Notes: generated by a model from the letters alone, not told the origin. DNA of 64,000 nucleotides from Paenibacillus fonticola DSM 21315 (GCF_000381905.1 NZ_KB907251.1:1-64000); one strand, 5' to 3'. Shown: positions 45,801 through 53,312, numbered from the stretch's first letter. Program-made: numbers and translations.

Positions 45801-47629
45801 TCGGTGCGGAGCTGCCTGACTATATGATCCCATCGCAAATCGTTATATTGGAACAACTGCCGCTGACCGCAAATGGGAAGGTTAATAAACGCTCTTTGCC
45901 CGAGCCGGAAACAATGGAGCGCAGCGGCTCCCATTATGCGGCCCCTACGAATCAAATTGAAATTTTGATCGCACGGGAATGGGAACGTGTGCTAGACGTC
46001 AAGCCGATAGGCATTTATGACAACTTTTTTGCAATCGGTGGTCAGTCACTCAAGGCAATGGAGCTGGTTGCGGCTCTGCAGCGAGCAGGGTTACGCGCTA
46101 ATATCAGTCATTTATTCGAGGAGCAGACGATTGCAGGAATGGCGGGGCGGTTACTAGGGGGAGCGAATTTAGCGGTAGAGCAGCAACGCTCGGAACAGGT
46201 ATCCAATCTGGAGCTTATTGCGGAGTCTGCTGCGGAGTATAGCGAACAGATTGATGATGATAACGAAGAGTGGTTAATGATTCGCAATGACATAGTGGAT
46301 CAGTTAAGTAAGGATCATAAGAAATATTGCCAGCGCGTTATGGATGGGGATGTTATAGGAGTTCACCCGTTATCGCCATCCCAGCAATTTCATCTTCATC
46401 ATCCAGAATGCTCCGGCACGATGATTCGTCTGGACTTCGATGTCAATATTTCTGCGCTCAAGCAAGCGCTGTTAGCTATTGTTCATACCCAGCGATTAAT
46501 GAGAAGTGTACTGTGTGCAGGAACGGAAAAGACGGCCTGGGTTGAGTATGAGGTACCGTCGGAAATTGACCTGTCAATAATTAACATCGTAGAGTATAAT
46601 AAATCTATTAAAAGAAAAATATGGAATGAGGTTTTAAGGGATTATTTTTACGAGGAACATCAGTTTGATCGTTTGCTGTATAGAATGGCGCTGATTAAAG
46701 AGAGCGAGGAATCGTTCACTCTTCTATTACCATTTTCTCATATCATCTTCGATTATATGAGCGGTGAAATTATTCGTAGAGATTTAATCGAGCATTATTT
46801 ATTCTATGCAGGCGAAGCAGAGAAGCCAGCAGTGCGGATGTCGGACTATTGGCAATATCATCGTCAAATATCCAAGGGACCTGTTGGACTGGGGGATGAT
46901 CAACTATTTCAAGGTTATGAGCTTGAGGAATTAAATGCTGCAAGCAGTACTGTTGCCTCGTTAGTACGGGATAAAGACAGGGCATCAGGTACATCTCTGC
47001 TGGTGAACATTCCGCTTGCAGGCAGCTTACAGCTAAACAGTGATATGCGATGGAGCTTCGCGATGACGCTTATTTCGCGGTATCTTTGCAGCCATTTTGA
47101 ACTGGACAATGTCCCGATCTGGCTTACGCGTTTTGGTAGAAGCTATGAGCAAGAACACTACTACGATACGGTTGGAGAATTCATAGATCATATACCGTTC
47201 AATTTGAGGCGAGCCGAGACTATTATGGAAGCGAGCTCACGCTTGCTGCCGCGTCTTCAGGAAGTGTCTCAATACAATCTTCATTTTATGAATCTGATAT
47301 ACAACGATGATATGCATCAGCGATACCCTCGATCGTCCGCCTATTTACAGTCGAGCTTCACTCAACTGCCGATCGTTATAAATTATCTGGGGCAGTTAAG
47401 TGAAGATCATAATGAGCTTGAGCATTTGGAGCGCGAAGCTGTAATTAATCCTGAGCCCGACATGCTGTTATTTTCGGTCAGGAATACGGAACGGGAGCTG
47501 TTGTTGTCCGTTTACTTGCCATACAGGGAGGACGAGGGAGAAATCCGGCGTCGGATCGAACAATTTGTTCCAGCCATGCTGGACGAGTTGACTTTAATGT
47601 CGGTGCAGGGAAGCGGTGTCTCATCGTGA
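39899..47629 (+). CDS. NRPS, two aliphatic modules with a divergent C/E-like terminal domain and no thioesterase
   Basis: The order is C (PHIVIDG near 144), A (A3 from ~611), PCP (GGHS, Ser1003), C (HHIIVDG near 1191), A (A3 from 1658), PCP (GGQS, Ser2050), then a ~440-residue terminal domain. Codes are DAFLIGAVFK and DAFLIGGTFK; the second is one change from the valine code DAFWIGGTFK, so both are predicted aliphatic. The two A domains are very alike. The terminal domain opens HPLSPSQQFHLHHP, keeps a reduced HxxxD core (SHIIFDY, His2281 and Asp2285), loses the EGHGRE motif of E domains, and ends near INYLGQL like an E domain. No GxSxG thioesterase follows, although iturin-type lines end in one. 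I place the start at TTG 39899, eight bases after AGGAGG; the frame can also open at GTG 39890. Confidence 0.9.
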   Translation: MSSAHIQNIYPLTPMQDGMLYHAVMHPESDAYFLQNVMTVEGELDISALELTMNRLLERFDVFRTVFMHKETERALQVVLKKREAKVIYHDLTALCTEELEACLERITEQDKLTPFQLDKDVLMRITVVRFADKQYKMIWSIPHIVIDGWSLGIVSDAFYRIYRSIAAGEAVMLPPAPSFGSYLTWLRRQDQAKAMDYWKEYLEGYGQQIELPGKSGSNKKAPYQLESIRIEIDRDISDRLERLCRQHKVTMGTVAQTVWGILLQRYNNIDDVVFGSVISGRPPEVMDVEEMVGLFVNTVPLRVRKRSGQTFAELIVDVQQSMIDANRYGYVSLADIQTAAAQPSLIGHLFAFENYPIRDEEPVSSLDQGGTSFTIRQTEVFEHTNYDFHLTAAQSDYLVFEINYNAAVYNDDGMRRMEGHLRTIVGQISESWDMSIESIDLMTDVEKRQIIIDFNQTESPYPKEKTVNELLEEQANLHPDNIAVVYKDSQLTYAKLVQRSSRLAGLLSSRGVSRGSIVGLMAEQSIERIVGIFAILKAGGAYMTIDPELPKQRKLYMLEDAGAECLLTFGRNTELAEFGGDRIRLESWSDYEWAEDEQSSMGQTPEDLANIMYTSGSTGAPKGVMIEHRNIARLVKNASTVPLHEEVRLLQTGAFGFDAITFEIFGVLLNGGRLHLIDKDVLLDAGLLATTLRQYSINTMFLTTQLFNQLAIEDPVILSGIDYLIVGGEALAPKPIQIVRAACPQLTIINAYGPTENTVFSTYHWVDRDYAGNIPIGRPVSNSSVYIVSRDGQLQPIGVPGELCVGGDGVGRGYVNKPEATAERFIDNPFASGTRLYRTGDLAQWHADGTMEYLGRMDDQVKIRGFRIEISEIEFRLSKHSCVKEAIVTAIGDKDMKYLCAYVVLADGGHVEEAELSRHLAEELPDYMIPSHFVLLDQLPLTPNGKVDRKALPQPVREEGRKAVYVAPNNETERQMVELWESVLGTSPIGTTDNFFSLGGHSLKAMSLVSRINRALNRQVSIRMLLENPTIQDLCGVLDKEGAQDKQVIVPMKRTDAYDYPLTHAQQRIYLISQFDSVGVAYHIPYVLRINGNLNKRHVEQVLQALVERHESLRVSFHVVDGKLVQRRNDPIQFQLEMLGGTSSRADQFELDTVLNAFVRPFDLSCAPLFRAGLASVSENEHYLALDMHHIIVDGASVNVLMEELVLLYKEQELPPLQLDYLDYAIWQNEPRQRERLEQQKQYWLQTFAGELPVLQLPTDYPRPHYHSYKGSSVSATLEPDLSHRLRQLAAGTGTTMYMICIAAYSALLHRYTGQEDVIVGSPVAGRIADGLERSVGMFVNTLAMRHFPIGSKSFREFLSEVKTCTLGALDNEQYPLEELLEQLQLPRQANRNPLFDTMFVFQNGVDSGSSTDETGIEVVDYEMDIAKFDLTFTIVDNGDTFHLSVEFSKDLYHRDTAERMARHYINVLRHISENTDVSLEAIELLDKAEQQILLQTFNDTQREYPRDRTIAELFDEQALRNSDRPAVVYDGQSLTYRELQEHAGKLAVVLQKRGVRADSVVGIYADKSLELIVGIMAVLRAGGAFLTLDKSLPSDRIRYMLEDSGARIVLTDGAGGYDFADQGIEAVNISVDRGDEQELSHGQELNYASVATDLAYIMYTSGSTGQPKGVMVEQRNVVRLVKNTNYVPLNENVRILQTGAIGFDAIAFEIFGALLNGGCLYLVDKTVILDAEALSGVIARNGINMMWLTSSLFNQLVQAKPNTFTGISYLIVGGEALSPKHIQSAREACPELLIVNGYGPTENTTFSTSFPVMHNYDSNIPIGRPIANSAAYIVSKSGMLQPIGVPGELCVGGDGVGRGYVNKEDETALKFVDNPFAPGMKMYRTGDLARWLPDGTIEYSGRIDQQVKIRGYRIETGEIEQRLGKHHSVKEAIVVVGGKDHGKYLCAYVVPNNDQSVDKAGLLRYLGAELPDYMIPSQIVILEQLPLTANGKVNKRSLPEPETMERSGSHYAAPTNQIEILIAREWERVLDVKPIGIYDNFFAIGGQSLKAMELVAALQRAGLRANISHLFEEQTIAGMAGRLLGGANLAVEQQRSEQVSNLELIAESAAEYSEQIDDDNEEWLMIRNDIVDQLSKDHKKYCQRVMDGDVIGVHPLSPSQQFHLHHPECSGTMIRLDFDVNISALKQALLAIVHTQRLMRSVLCAGTEKTAWVEYEVPSEIDLSIINIVEYNKSIKRKIWNEVLRDYFYEEHQFDRLLYRMALIKESEESFTLLLPFSHIIFDYMSGEIIRRDLIEHYLFYAGEAEKPAVRMSDYWQYHRQISKGPVGLGDDQLFQGYELEELNAASSTVASLVRDKDRASGTSLLVNIPLAGSLQLNSDMRWSFAMTLISRYLCSHFELDNVPIWLTRFGRSYEQEHYYDTVGEFIDHIPFNLRRAETIMEASSRLLPRLQEVSQYNLHFMNLIYNDDMHQRYPRSSAYLQSSFTQLPIVINYLGQLSEDHNELEHLEREAVINPEPDMLLFSVRNTERELLLSVYLPYREDEGEIRRRIEQFVPAMLDELTLMSVQGSGVSS

Positions 47630-47660
47630 CAATCAGGGACCATAGAAGGGGGATTTTGAA

Positions 47661-48935
47661 TTGAGTATATTCAAAAATGGTAAGTTTGTTTTTTTCTATG
47701 TATCCAGGACGCTGGCCAACGTATCAGATAGTATCTACACAATGGCTCTAGTCTACTTCGTACAATTGATGACGTCTTCTGTCGCATATACAAGCTTTAC
47801 GTTTGCGCTTATAAGTGTTGCGTCTGCTTTCAGCTTTTTGATGGGGCCGATCGTAGATAGATATTCACCAGTTAAACTGCTTGCTATTTCGTTGTTTGCA
47901 CAAGGAGCGATTATTTTTTCCCTGCCGTTTTTGCTTAAGAACGACATGACTTCGATTACAACTGTTCTTGTGCTCGTATTTATAGCTTCCTGTTTCTCGA
48001 TGCTGTTCTATCCTGCAGACAGCAAGCTGCTGCCAATGCTAATTCGCGATTCGGACAATTTGATCAAGGCGAATTCGATTATCTCGGTTACAGATCAGAT
48101 TGTGAATGTGCTTGGCTACTTATTTGGGGCTGTTGTCATTGTGTTTCTTGGTATGCACAACACATTTTTCTTGTCGGTGGGTATGTTCCTTCTGGCGAGT
48201 GTTGTCTTATTCCGACTACCGCGAACAAGCAAATCATCTGCAAAGATACCATCTGATGAGACGAATAAGGGGAAATATTTCTCGGAATTGTCTGAAGGAT
48301 TCGCCTTTATTCGCCGCAGTACTTATTTACGGTTCATGCTTCCTTTTTATGCTTTGACGAATTTCGCCATGGCACTCATCATGATTATTGTTCCTTCGCT
48401 TGCCGTTGAATATGGCTCCCCGTTTTATTACAGCTTGATCTACATCGGATTTTTCTCCGGGTTCTTCATCGGTTCGATCCTGGTGAATATATTGAAGAAA
48501 AAAGGGGTGACGATCGCATTTTTCTGGGTCGGTCTGGGCGCTTGTTTGTCATTGTTCGCACTAGTGCCATCTCTTTGGCTGAAGCTGGTTGTAACAATTG
48601 CTCTCGGTATATGCATCGGTGTAATCAACGTTATGCAAATATCATTCGTACAAATTATTACGCCTCCAGCAATATTGGGCAGAGTATCTGCATTCATGTC
48701 ATCCTTCTCCAATGCCGCATTGCCGGTAGGCATGCTTGTAGGAGGCCTGATGGCTTCTTATCTCGCTTCAGACAGCATATTCTACATTAGCTCGGCGATC
48801 GTTGTCGCCTCAGGCATACTTCTCTTTGCCAACCAATCGATTCGCAGCTTTGACATAGCGGATAATGTGCAGGAGGAAGCTCCCTCGATTCAGGCGGCGA
48901 AGGCAGAAGTAGCCAGCGGAGCGGTCGATCACTAG
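47661..48935 (+). CDS. Major-facilitator exporter
   Basis: The 424-residue protein has about 12 hydrophobic segments and resembles MFS drug or siderophore exporters of the EntS/MFS_3 type. The segment MGPIVDRYSPVKLLA fits the loop between membrane helices 2 and 3. The TTG start follows AAGGGGGA by seven bases. It begins 31 bases after the last NRPS gene on the same strand, so it is probably co-transcribed and exports the lipopeptide or confers self-resistance. The substrate is inferred from position only. Confidence 0.87.
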   Translation: MSIFKNGKFVFFYVSRTLANVSDSIYTMALVYFVQLMTSSVAYTSFTFALISVASAFSFLMGPIVDRYSPVKLLAISLFAQGAIIFSLPFLLKNDMTSITTVLVLVFIASCFSMLFYPADSKLLPMLIRDSDNLIKANSIISVTDQIVNVLGYLFGAVVIVFLGMHNTFFLSVGMFLLASVVLFRLPRTSKSSAKIPSDETNKGKYFSELSEGFAFIRRSTYLRFMLPFYALTNFAMALIMIIVPSLAVEYGSPFYYSLIYIGFFSGFFIGSILVNILKKKGVTIAFFWVGLGACLSLFALVPSLWLKLVVTIALGICIGVINVMQISFVQIITPPAILGRVSAFMSSFSNAALPVGMLVGGLMASYLASDSIFYISSAIVVASGILLFANQSIRSFDIADNVQEEAPSIQAAKAEVASGAVDH

Positions 48936-48956
48936 AATCCGTTAGGAGGAAACTTT

Positions 48957-49829
48957 GTGCTTAACTTGGAAGGCATCGGTAAGAAGTACAAGAACGACTT
49001 TTGGGGAGTTAAAGAAATTAGTCTGGAGCTTTCGCCCGGCATTATCGGATTGCTCGGGCCAAACGGGGCTGGCAAATCCACCCTCATGCGTATATTAGCA
49101 ACTATTACGCAGCCGACGGAAGGCCGTGTTACTTGGAAAGGTCAGGACTTGGCCAAACATCCGGATGAGCTGAGAAATGTTCTTGGTTATTTGCCGCAAG
49201 ATTTCGGTGTATATCCTAACTTGAATGCTGTGGAGTTCCTGCAGTATATGGCAGCGGTTAAGGGGCTGAGTGGTAATCAGGTAAACAAGAGAATCGACGA
49301 GCTGCTGGAGCTGCTGAATTTGACCGATGCTCGCAAGCGTAAAATCGGCGGTTATTCCGGCGGGATGAAGCAGAGAATTGGAATTGCTCAAGCGCTTCTT
49401 AATGATCCGAAAGTGTTGATTATAGATGAGCCAACCGTAGGACTTGATCCTGAAGAACGGATGCGTTTCCGCAATCTGCTCGCAGACTTGTCCGGGGAGC
49501 GAATCATTATTTTTTCCACCCATATTGTTTCCGATATTGAAGCGACGGCGGATCGCATTGTTATTTTGTCCAAGTCCCGGCTGCTTGCTGACGCTGCTCC
49601 GTCTCAATTACTGAAGCAGGTTGAAGGTAAGGTGTGGACGACGGTCATCCCAGAACAACATTTGCAGGAAGTACGTTCAAAATGGTTAATCAGCGGGTCA
49701 ATTCGCAGTGAGGGCGGACTTCAGGTTCGCGTCGTTTCGGAAGAAGCTCCGTCGTCTTTATCGATCGAAGCTTACCCGGGTCTCGAAGACGCTTATTTGT
49801 ATCTTCGTTCAGGTCAGAGAGGTGCATAG
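48957..49829 (+). CDS. ABC transporter ATP-binding protein of the lipopeptide cluster
   Basis: Walker A is GPNGAGKST at residues 34-42, the signature is YSGGMKQRIGIAQAL and Walker B is VLIIDEPTVGLD. A ~75-residue C-terminal extension follows. The 290-residue protein matches the BcrA/CcmA-like exporter class. The GTG start follows AGGAGG by seven bases. It stops one base before the start of the permease gene, so the two form one transporter, probably for efflux of the cluster product or for immunity. Confidence 0.9.
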   Translation: MLNLEGIGKKYKNDFWGVKEISLELSPGIIGLLGPNGAGKSTLMRILATITQPTEGRVTWKGQDLAKHPDELRNVLGYLPQDFGVYPNLNAVEFLQYMAAVKGLSGNQVNKRIDELLELLNLTDARKRKIGGYSGGMKQRIGIAQALLNDPKVLIIDEPTVGLDPEERMRFRNLLADLSGERIIIFSTHIVSDIEATADRIVILSKSRLLADAAPSQLLKQVEGKVWTTVIPEQHLQEVRSKWLISGSIRSEGGLQVRVVSEEAPSSLSIEAYPGLEDAYLYLRSGQRGA

Positions 49830-49830
49830 G

Positions 49831-51537
49831 GTGAATAAGGCTTATACGATTTATCACATCGCTCGTGCTGATTTCCTGGAGCGAACAAGACGGTATTCGT
49901 TTCTTATTACAATTGCCTTGACGATGTTTGCGGCATACTTGTTTGTTCCTCCGGTTGATGCGAATTATGTGACTTTCTATTTAGGGGATTACCGAGGGAT
50001 TTATAACTCTGCGTGGATCGGTGGAATTGTGGCGATATCGACGACAATGTTTCTATCTTTGTTTGGTTTCTACCTGGTCAAGAATAGTATCGATCGAGAC
50101 GCGCATACAAGAGTGGGTTATATTATCGCAGGTACTTCCCTAAAAAAGTTTCACTACTTACTTGGCAAGGCGATAAGCAACTTTGCAGTTTTGACTGTAA
50201 TTGTATTTTTGACTATGCTAGTCGCCTTGTTAATGCAGCTCGTACGTGGAGAAGAACAGACCATTAATCTGTGGGCTCTTGTCTCGCCATTTCTAATTAT
50301 CGTCATTCCGCAAATGGCCGTAGTAGCTGCGCTGGCGATAGTGTTCGAGAGCTGGTCGGCTCTGCGTGGAGTAACGGGCAATATTATTTTTTTGGTGCTA
50401 TTCATTGCATTTACTTCTACTACACTGTACAGCAATATTTCGACGGATATTATTTCCGGACAGATGAGAAGCGATCTTAAACTGGTAGATTCCGCTTATG
50501 ATGGCACCTACGGACAAGGCGTGCTGTTTCTTGATAATCCGCTCAAAACATTTCAATGGGACGGCATGCAATGGAGCGGTAGTGTAATAACTATGCAGTT
50601 GTTGTTCTTCGTCGCTGCCTTTGTGCTCTGCTTATTTGCAACCTTGCTGTTTCGGGGGTTTGCTGAAATGCCGATTGCTCAAAAGGGAATGGGGCGCAGC
50701 AAGAGTGAGCAGGATGGGCAGAATAAGAAGAAACATAAGAAGCAGAAGAAAAATCAGGAATTGGATCAACAGGAGGAGCTGAAGGAAGAGTTTACTACAA
50801 CGGAAGACAAGTCGCTGCTTATTGAAGCAGATGAACAAGTCATGGAAGCAGTCCCTGCTGTCTCACCGTCGTTCTCGTCCGCACAGCTAACGCCGATTGT
50901 TCCCCGCTTTCGTTTTATGAAGCTTGTACAAGCGGAGCTCGGGCTTATGCTGAAGGGCGTTCCGTGGATATGGTATGCTATCGCTGCTGTACTTGCTATT
51001 TTATGTCTTCTGCTTCCAATGGCGGCGTCTGTTCGCTACTTCTGGCCGCTGGCCTGGATTTGGCCGCTGCTTATGTGGTCGAATATGGGCAGCCGGGAAG
51101 CGACGCATAGCACCCATATGTTCCTCGCGTCCAGTCCGCGAATGATTGCCCGGCAGCTGCCGGCAGTATGGATCGCTGGTTATTTAATTACAGTTGTAAC
51201 GGGAATTGGAATGCTGATTCGTCTTCTTTTGGAAGGGGATATGCTCCATGTCCTGCATTGGCTAATCGGCAGCTTGTTTATCACCACTATGGCGCTGGGG
51301 CTCGGCGTACTTACTCATAGCAAAAAAACATTCGAAGTGCTGTACATGCTGCTCTGGTATGTCGGACCGATTAATAAAGTTCCCGTCCTTGATTTTCTTG
51401 GGACAGATTTGGAGGCGGGTTCGCTGGGCTCGGTTGATCCAGGCTTCTGGCTGTCCGTCGTTGGCTACTTTGGATTGACGATTGTGTTGTTTGTCTTGGC
51501 ATTTGTCGGTCGTCGTCGCCTCGCGGATATACGTTAG
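49831..51537 (+). CDS. Large ABC permease of the lipopeptide cluster
   Basis: The 568-residue protein appears to hold two sets of membrane segments. The N-terminal half starts near YSFLITIALTMFAAYLFV; the C-terminal half near WIWYAIAAVLAILCLLLPMA. Between them lies a highly charged cytoplasmic linker near residues 290-340, with a Lys-rich stretch (KKKHKKQKKN) followed by an acidic one. This looks like a fused double permease. I place the start at GTG 49831 after AGAGAGGTG; the open frame extends back to 49708, inside the ATPase gene. It should pair with the preceding ATPase. Confidence 0.85.
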   Translation: MNKAYTIYHIARADFLERTRRYSFLITIALTMFAAYLFVPPVDANYVTFYLGDYRGIYNSAWIGGIVAISTTMFLSLFGFYLVKNSIDRDAHTRVGYIIAGTSLKKFHYLLGKAISNFAVLTVIVFLTMLVALLMQLVRGEEQTINLWALVSPFLIIVIPQMAVVAALAIVFESWSALRGVTGNIIFLVLFIAFTSTTLYSNISTDIISGQMRSDLKLVDSAYDGTYGQGVLFLDNPLKTFQWDGMQWSGSVITMQLLFFVAAFVLCLFATLLFRGFAEMPIAQKGMGRSKSEQDGQNKKKHKKQKKNQELDQQEELKEEFTTTEDKSLLIEADEQVMEAVPAVSPSFSSAQLTPIVPRFRFMKLVQAELGLMLKGVPWIWYAIAAVLAILCLLLPMAASVRYFWPLAWIWPLLMWSNMGSREATHSTHMFLASSPRMIARQLPAVWIAGYLITVVTGIGMLIRLLLEGDMLHVLHWLIGSLFITTMALGLGVLTHSKKTFEVLYMLLWYVGPINKVPVLDFLGTDLEAGSLGSVDPGFWLSVVGYFGLTIVLFVLAFVGRRRLADIR

Positions 51538-51567
51538 ATCTGATTGTTGATTAGGGGGGAGTTTCCA

Positions 51568-52296
51568 ATGCGTATCGGTAAACTAATGTGCATTGCTCAT
51601 GCTGGCGGAAGTGCATCGTCCTATTTGCGTTGGAACAGGCTCCTCGATTCTAATATTAGACTTATTCCGCTTGAATATGCTGGACGAGGGATTAGGACGG
51701 ATGCAGCTTTGTATGAAAATATGGACGAAGCTGTAGCGGATCTTATAGGAGTGCTGGAACCTCATATCGCAGATGAGACACCATACGCGTTATATGGGCA
51801 TAGTCTTGGAGCGCTCGTCGCTTATGAGCTGGCCAGCGCACTTCAACAATTGAGTTTACCAAGTCCAACTTTATTAATTGTATCGGGTAAAAACCCGCCC
51901 CATATGCGTGGACGAACCCATCGTCATACGCTGCCGGAGAAAGAGTTTCGGGAGGAGATTGTCTCCATGGGCGGGACGCCTCCTGAGCTGTTGCAAGACG
52001 AGTCGTTTGCTGAATATTTCATGCCGATCGCGCGTTCAGATTTCAAGCTCGTAGAGACGTATCGGCTGAAGGACAATCAGCCAAAGCTACATACCAGCAT
52101 CTGCGTGCTGAATGGTACGGATGACACTTTCATTGAAATAGGGCAGATGAACGAGTGGAGAAACTATTGTGTGGGGAAGCTGTGGCAGCAGCAATTCCCG
52201 GGAGGGCATTTTTTTCTGCACGAATATCCTGAACAGGTTGTCGGTTACTTGAACAGATTGCTGGTTCACCAACCAGTCCAGCAATTGTATGTTTAA
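51568..52296 (+). CDS. Type II thioesterase (SrfAD/GrsT-like)
   Basis: The 242-residue alpha/beta-hydrolase begins IGKLMCIAHAGGSASSYLRW and carries the nucleophile motif GHSLG with Ser79. The Asp is probably in LNGTDDTF and the His in GGHFFLHE. Type II enzymes remove misloaded groups from carrier proteins. As the last NRPS has no thioesterase domain, this stand-alone enzyme is also a candidate for product release, though type II enzymes usually do not cyclize. I chose the ATG at 51568, which has GGGGGGA seven bases upstream; a TTG at 51544 extends the frame without support. It is the last gene of the cluster. Confidence 0.92.
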   Translation: MRIGKLMCIAHAGGSASSYLRWNRLLDSNIRLIPLEYAGRGIRTDAALYENMDEAVADLIGVLEPHIADETPYALYGHSLGALVAYELASALQQLSLPSPTLLIVSGKNPPHMRGRTHRHTLPEKEFREEIVSMGGTPPELLQDESFAEYFMPIARSDFKLVETYRLKDNQPKLHTSICVLNGTDDTFIEIGQMNEWRNYCVGKLWQQQFPGGHFFLHEYPEQVVGYLNRLLVHQPVQQLYV

Positions 52297-52335
52297 AGCT
52301 TGCAGCAAGTTAAAAGGTTGTAGGACAGCAGATCG

Positions 52336-52377
52336 GAACGAGTTGTCACCTTATACGGGTGTCAGCTCGTTCTTTTT
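52336..52377 (+). terminator. Terminator of the lipopeptide cluster
   Basis: GAACGAG...CACC pairs with GGTG...CTCGTTC around a short loop, followed by five T's, 40 bases after the thioesterase stop. Confidence 0.88.
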
Positions 52378-52657
52378 CGTATGAAGCTCCCAGTATGCGG
52401 TATGATGCTGCCTGATGACGGTCAATTACATGATTGAGCTTTTTATATTGATTAAAATATATTAATTTACGCATTAATCGTTTCGAATTAGCATTTAGTG
52501 CGTATTATATATTGAATAATATTTAATTATGACGTATTATATACACAATAAAACTTTTCTGAAGGGAAGGAGGAATCAAATTTCGCTAATATGACATTCT
52601 AATGATCAGTGCAGGAATGTTATACTATGAGCGAACCTATCTGAAGCGGAGGGATTT
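52378..52657. promoter_or_regulatory. A/T-rich gap with an extended -10 promoter for ccpN
   Basis: No gene is seen here. Much of the stretch (52430-52560) is A/T-rich, with several short near-palindromes around TATTATATA. An extended -10 box, TG-T-TATACT, lies at 52618-52626 and would start transcription about 25 bases before the ccpN start. No good -35 box accompanies it. Confidence 0.45.
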
Positions 52658-53299
52658 ATTATCAAACTGACATCCCGTCAATTAGAAATTATTGACATTG
52701 TAAAAAGGCACGCTCCGATTACCGGAGATCTCATAGCTGAAATGCTCAATTTAACTCGCCCAACGATCCGTTCAGATTTGTCTATTCTCGTTATGCTCAA
52801 CTATATCGATGCTAAACCGAAGGTAGGATATTTTTTGGGCAAGCGAAGAACGCCGGAAGACGGGAGCAAGATTCGGCTGCTTGATATGAAAGTCGGAGAT
52901 GTTCACGGCGTACCGGTTATTGTCCGGGAAACAACAACGATACAAGAGGCGGTCGTCTCGCTGTTTTTGGAAAATGTTGGTCATCTGATCGTTACGGATG
53001 AGCAAGGGAGATTAGCCGGGATCGTTTCCCGCAAGGATCTGCTCAAAGTCACGCTCGGAAACGCCACTGCATCCTCGATGCCCGTAAGTTTTATTATGAC
53101 TCGGCGACCTAATATTATTACCGTCTCGCCGGAGGATTCCGTGCTTGAGGCGGCCAGAAAAATCATCGCTCATCAAATCGACAGCCTGCCTGTTGTCGTA
53201 CCGGCTGAATCCGGAGAGGAAGGGGAAGTCAAAGTGGTGGGGCGAATTTCTAAAACGAACATAATTAAAATGCTGCTAGATACGATAGCTGAGGAATAG
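52658..53299 (+). CDS. ccpN: CcpN-type transcription repressor (HTH plus two CBS domains), unusual start codon
   Basis: In Bacillus, CcpN represses gluconeogenic genes during glycolytic growth. The N-terminus reads IKLTSRQLEIIDIVKRHAPI then TGDLIAEMLNLTRPTIRSDL, a complete winged helix. Two CBS domains follow (for example GHLIVTDEQGRLAGIVSRKD). No ATG, GTG or TTG exists between the upstream in-frame stop at 52628 and an internal ATG at 52742, which lies inside the helix-turn-helix and would destroy it. The ribosome-binding site GGAGGG is at 52648-52653, so translation probably starts at ATT 52658 (or ATC 52661). From ATT the protein has 213 residues, close to the Bacillus length. The next gene, yqfL, keeps the conserved ccpN-yqfL order. 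Confidence 0.85.
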   Translation: MIKLTSRQLEIIDIVKRHAPITGDLIAEMLNLTRPTIRSDLSILVMLNYIDAKPKVGYFLGKRRTPEDGSKIRLLDMKVGDVHGVPVIVRETTTIQEAVVSLFLENVGHLIVTDEQGRLAGIVSRKDLLKVTLGNATASSMPVSFIMTRRPNIITVSPEDSVLEAARKIIAHQIDSLPVVVPAESGEEGEVKVVGRISKTNIIKMLLDTIAEE

Positions 53300-53312
53300 C
53301 GGGAGGAATGGG

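Noticed and set aside
46280..47629. In-line thioesterase at the end of the last NRPS
   Set aside because: No GxSxG motif or hydrolase pattern is present; the C/E-like HxxxD and INYLGQL segments are seen instead.
12165..52296. Assignment as iturin, mycosubtilin or fengycin
   Set aside because: The gene plan is iturin-like, but the A-domain codes (Gly, Orn, Glu, Lys-like, aromatic, two aliphatic) and the lack of a thioesterase domain do not fit any of them.
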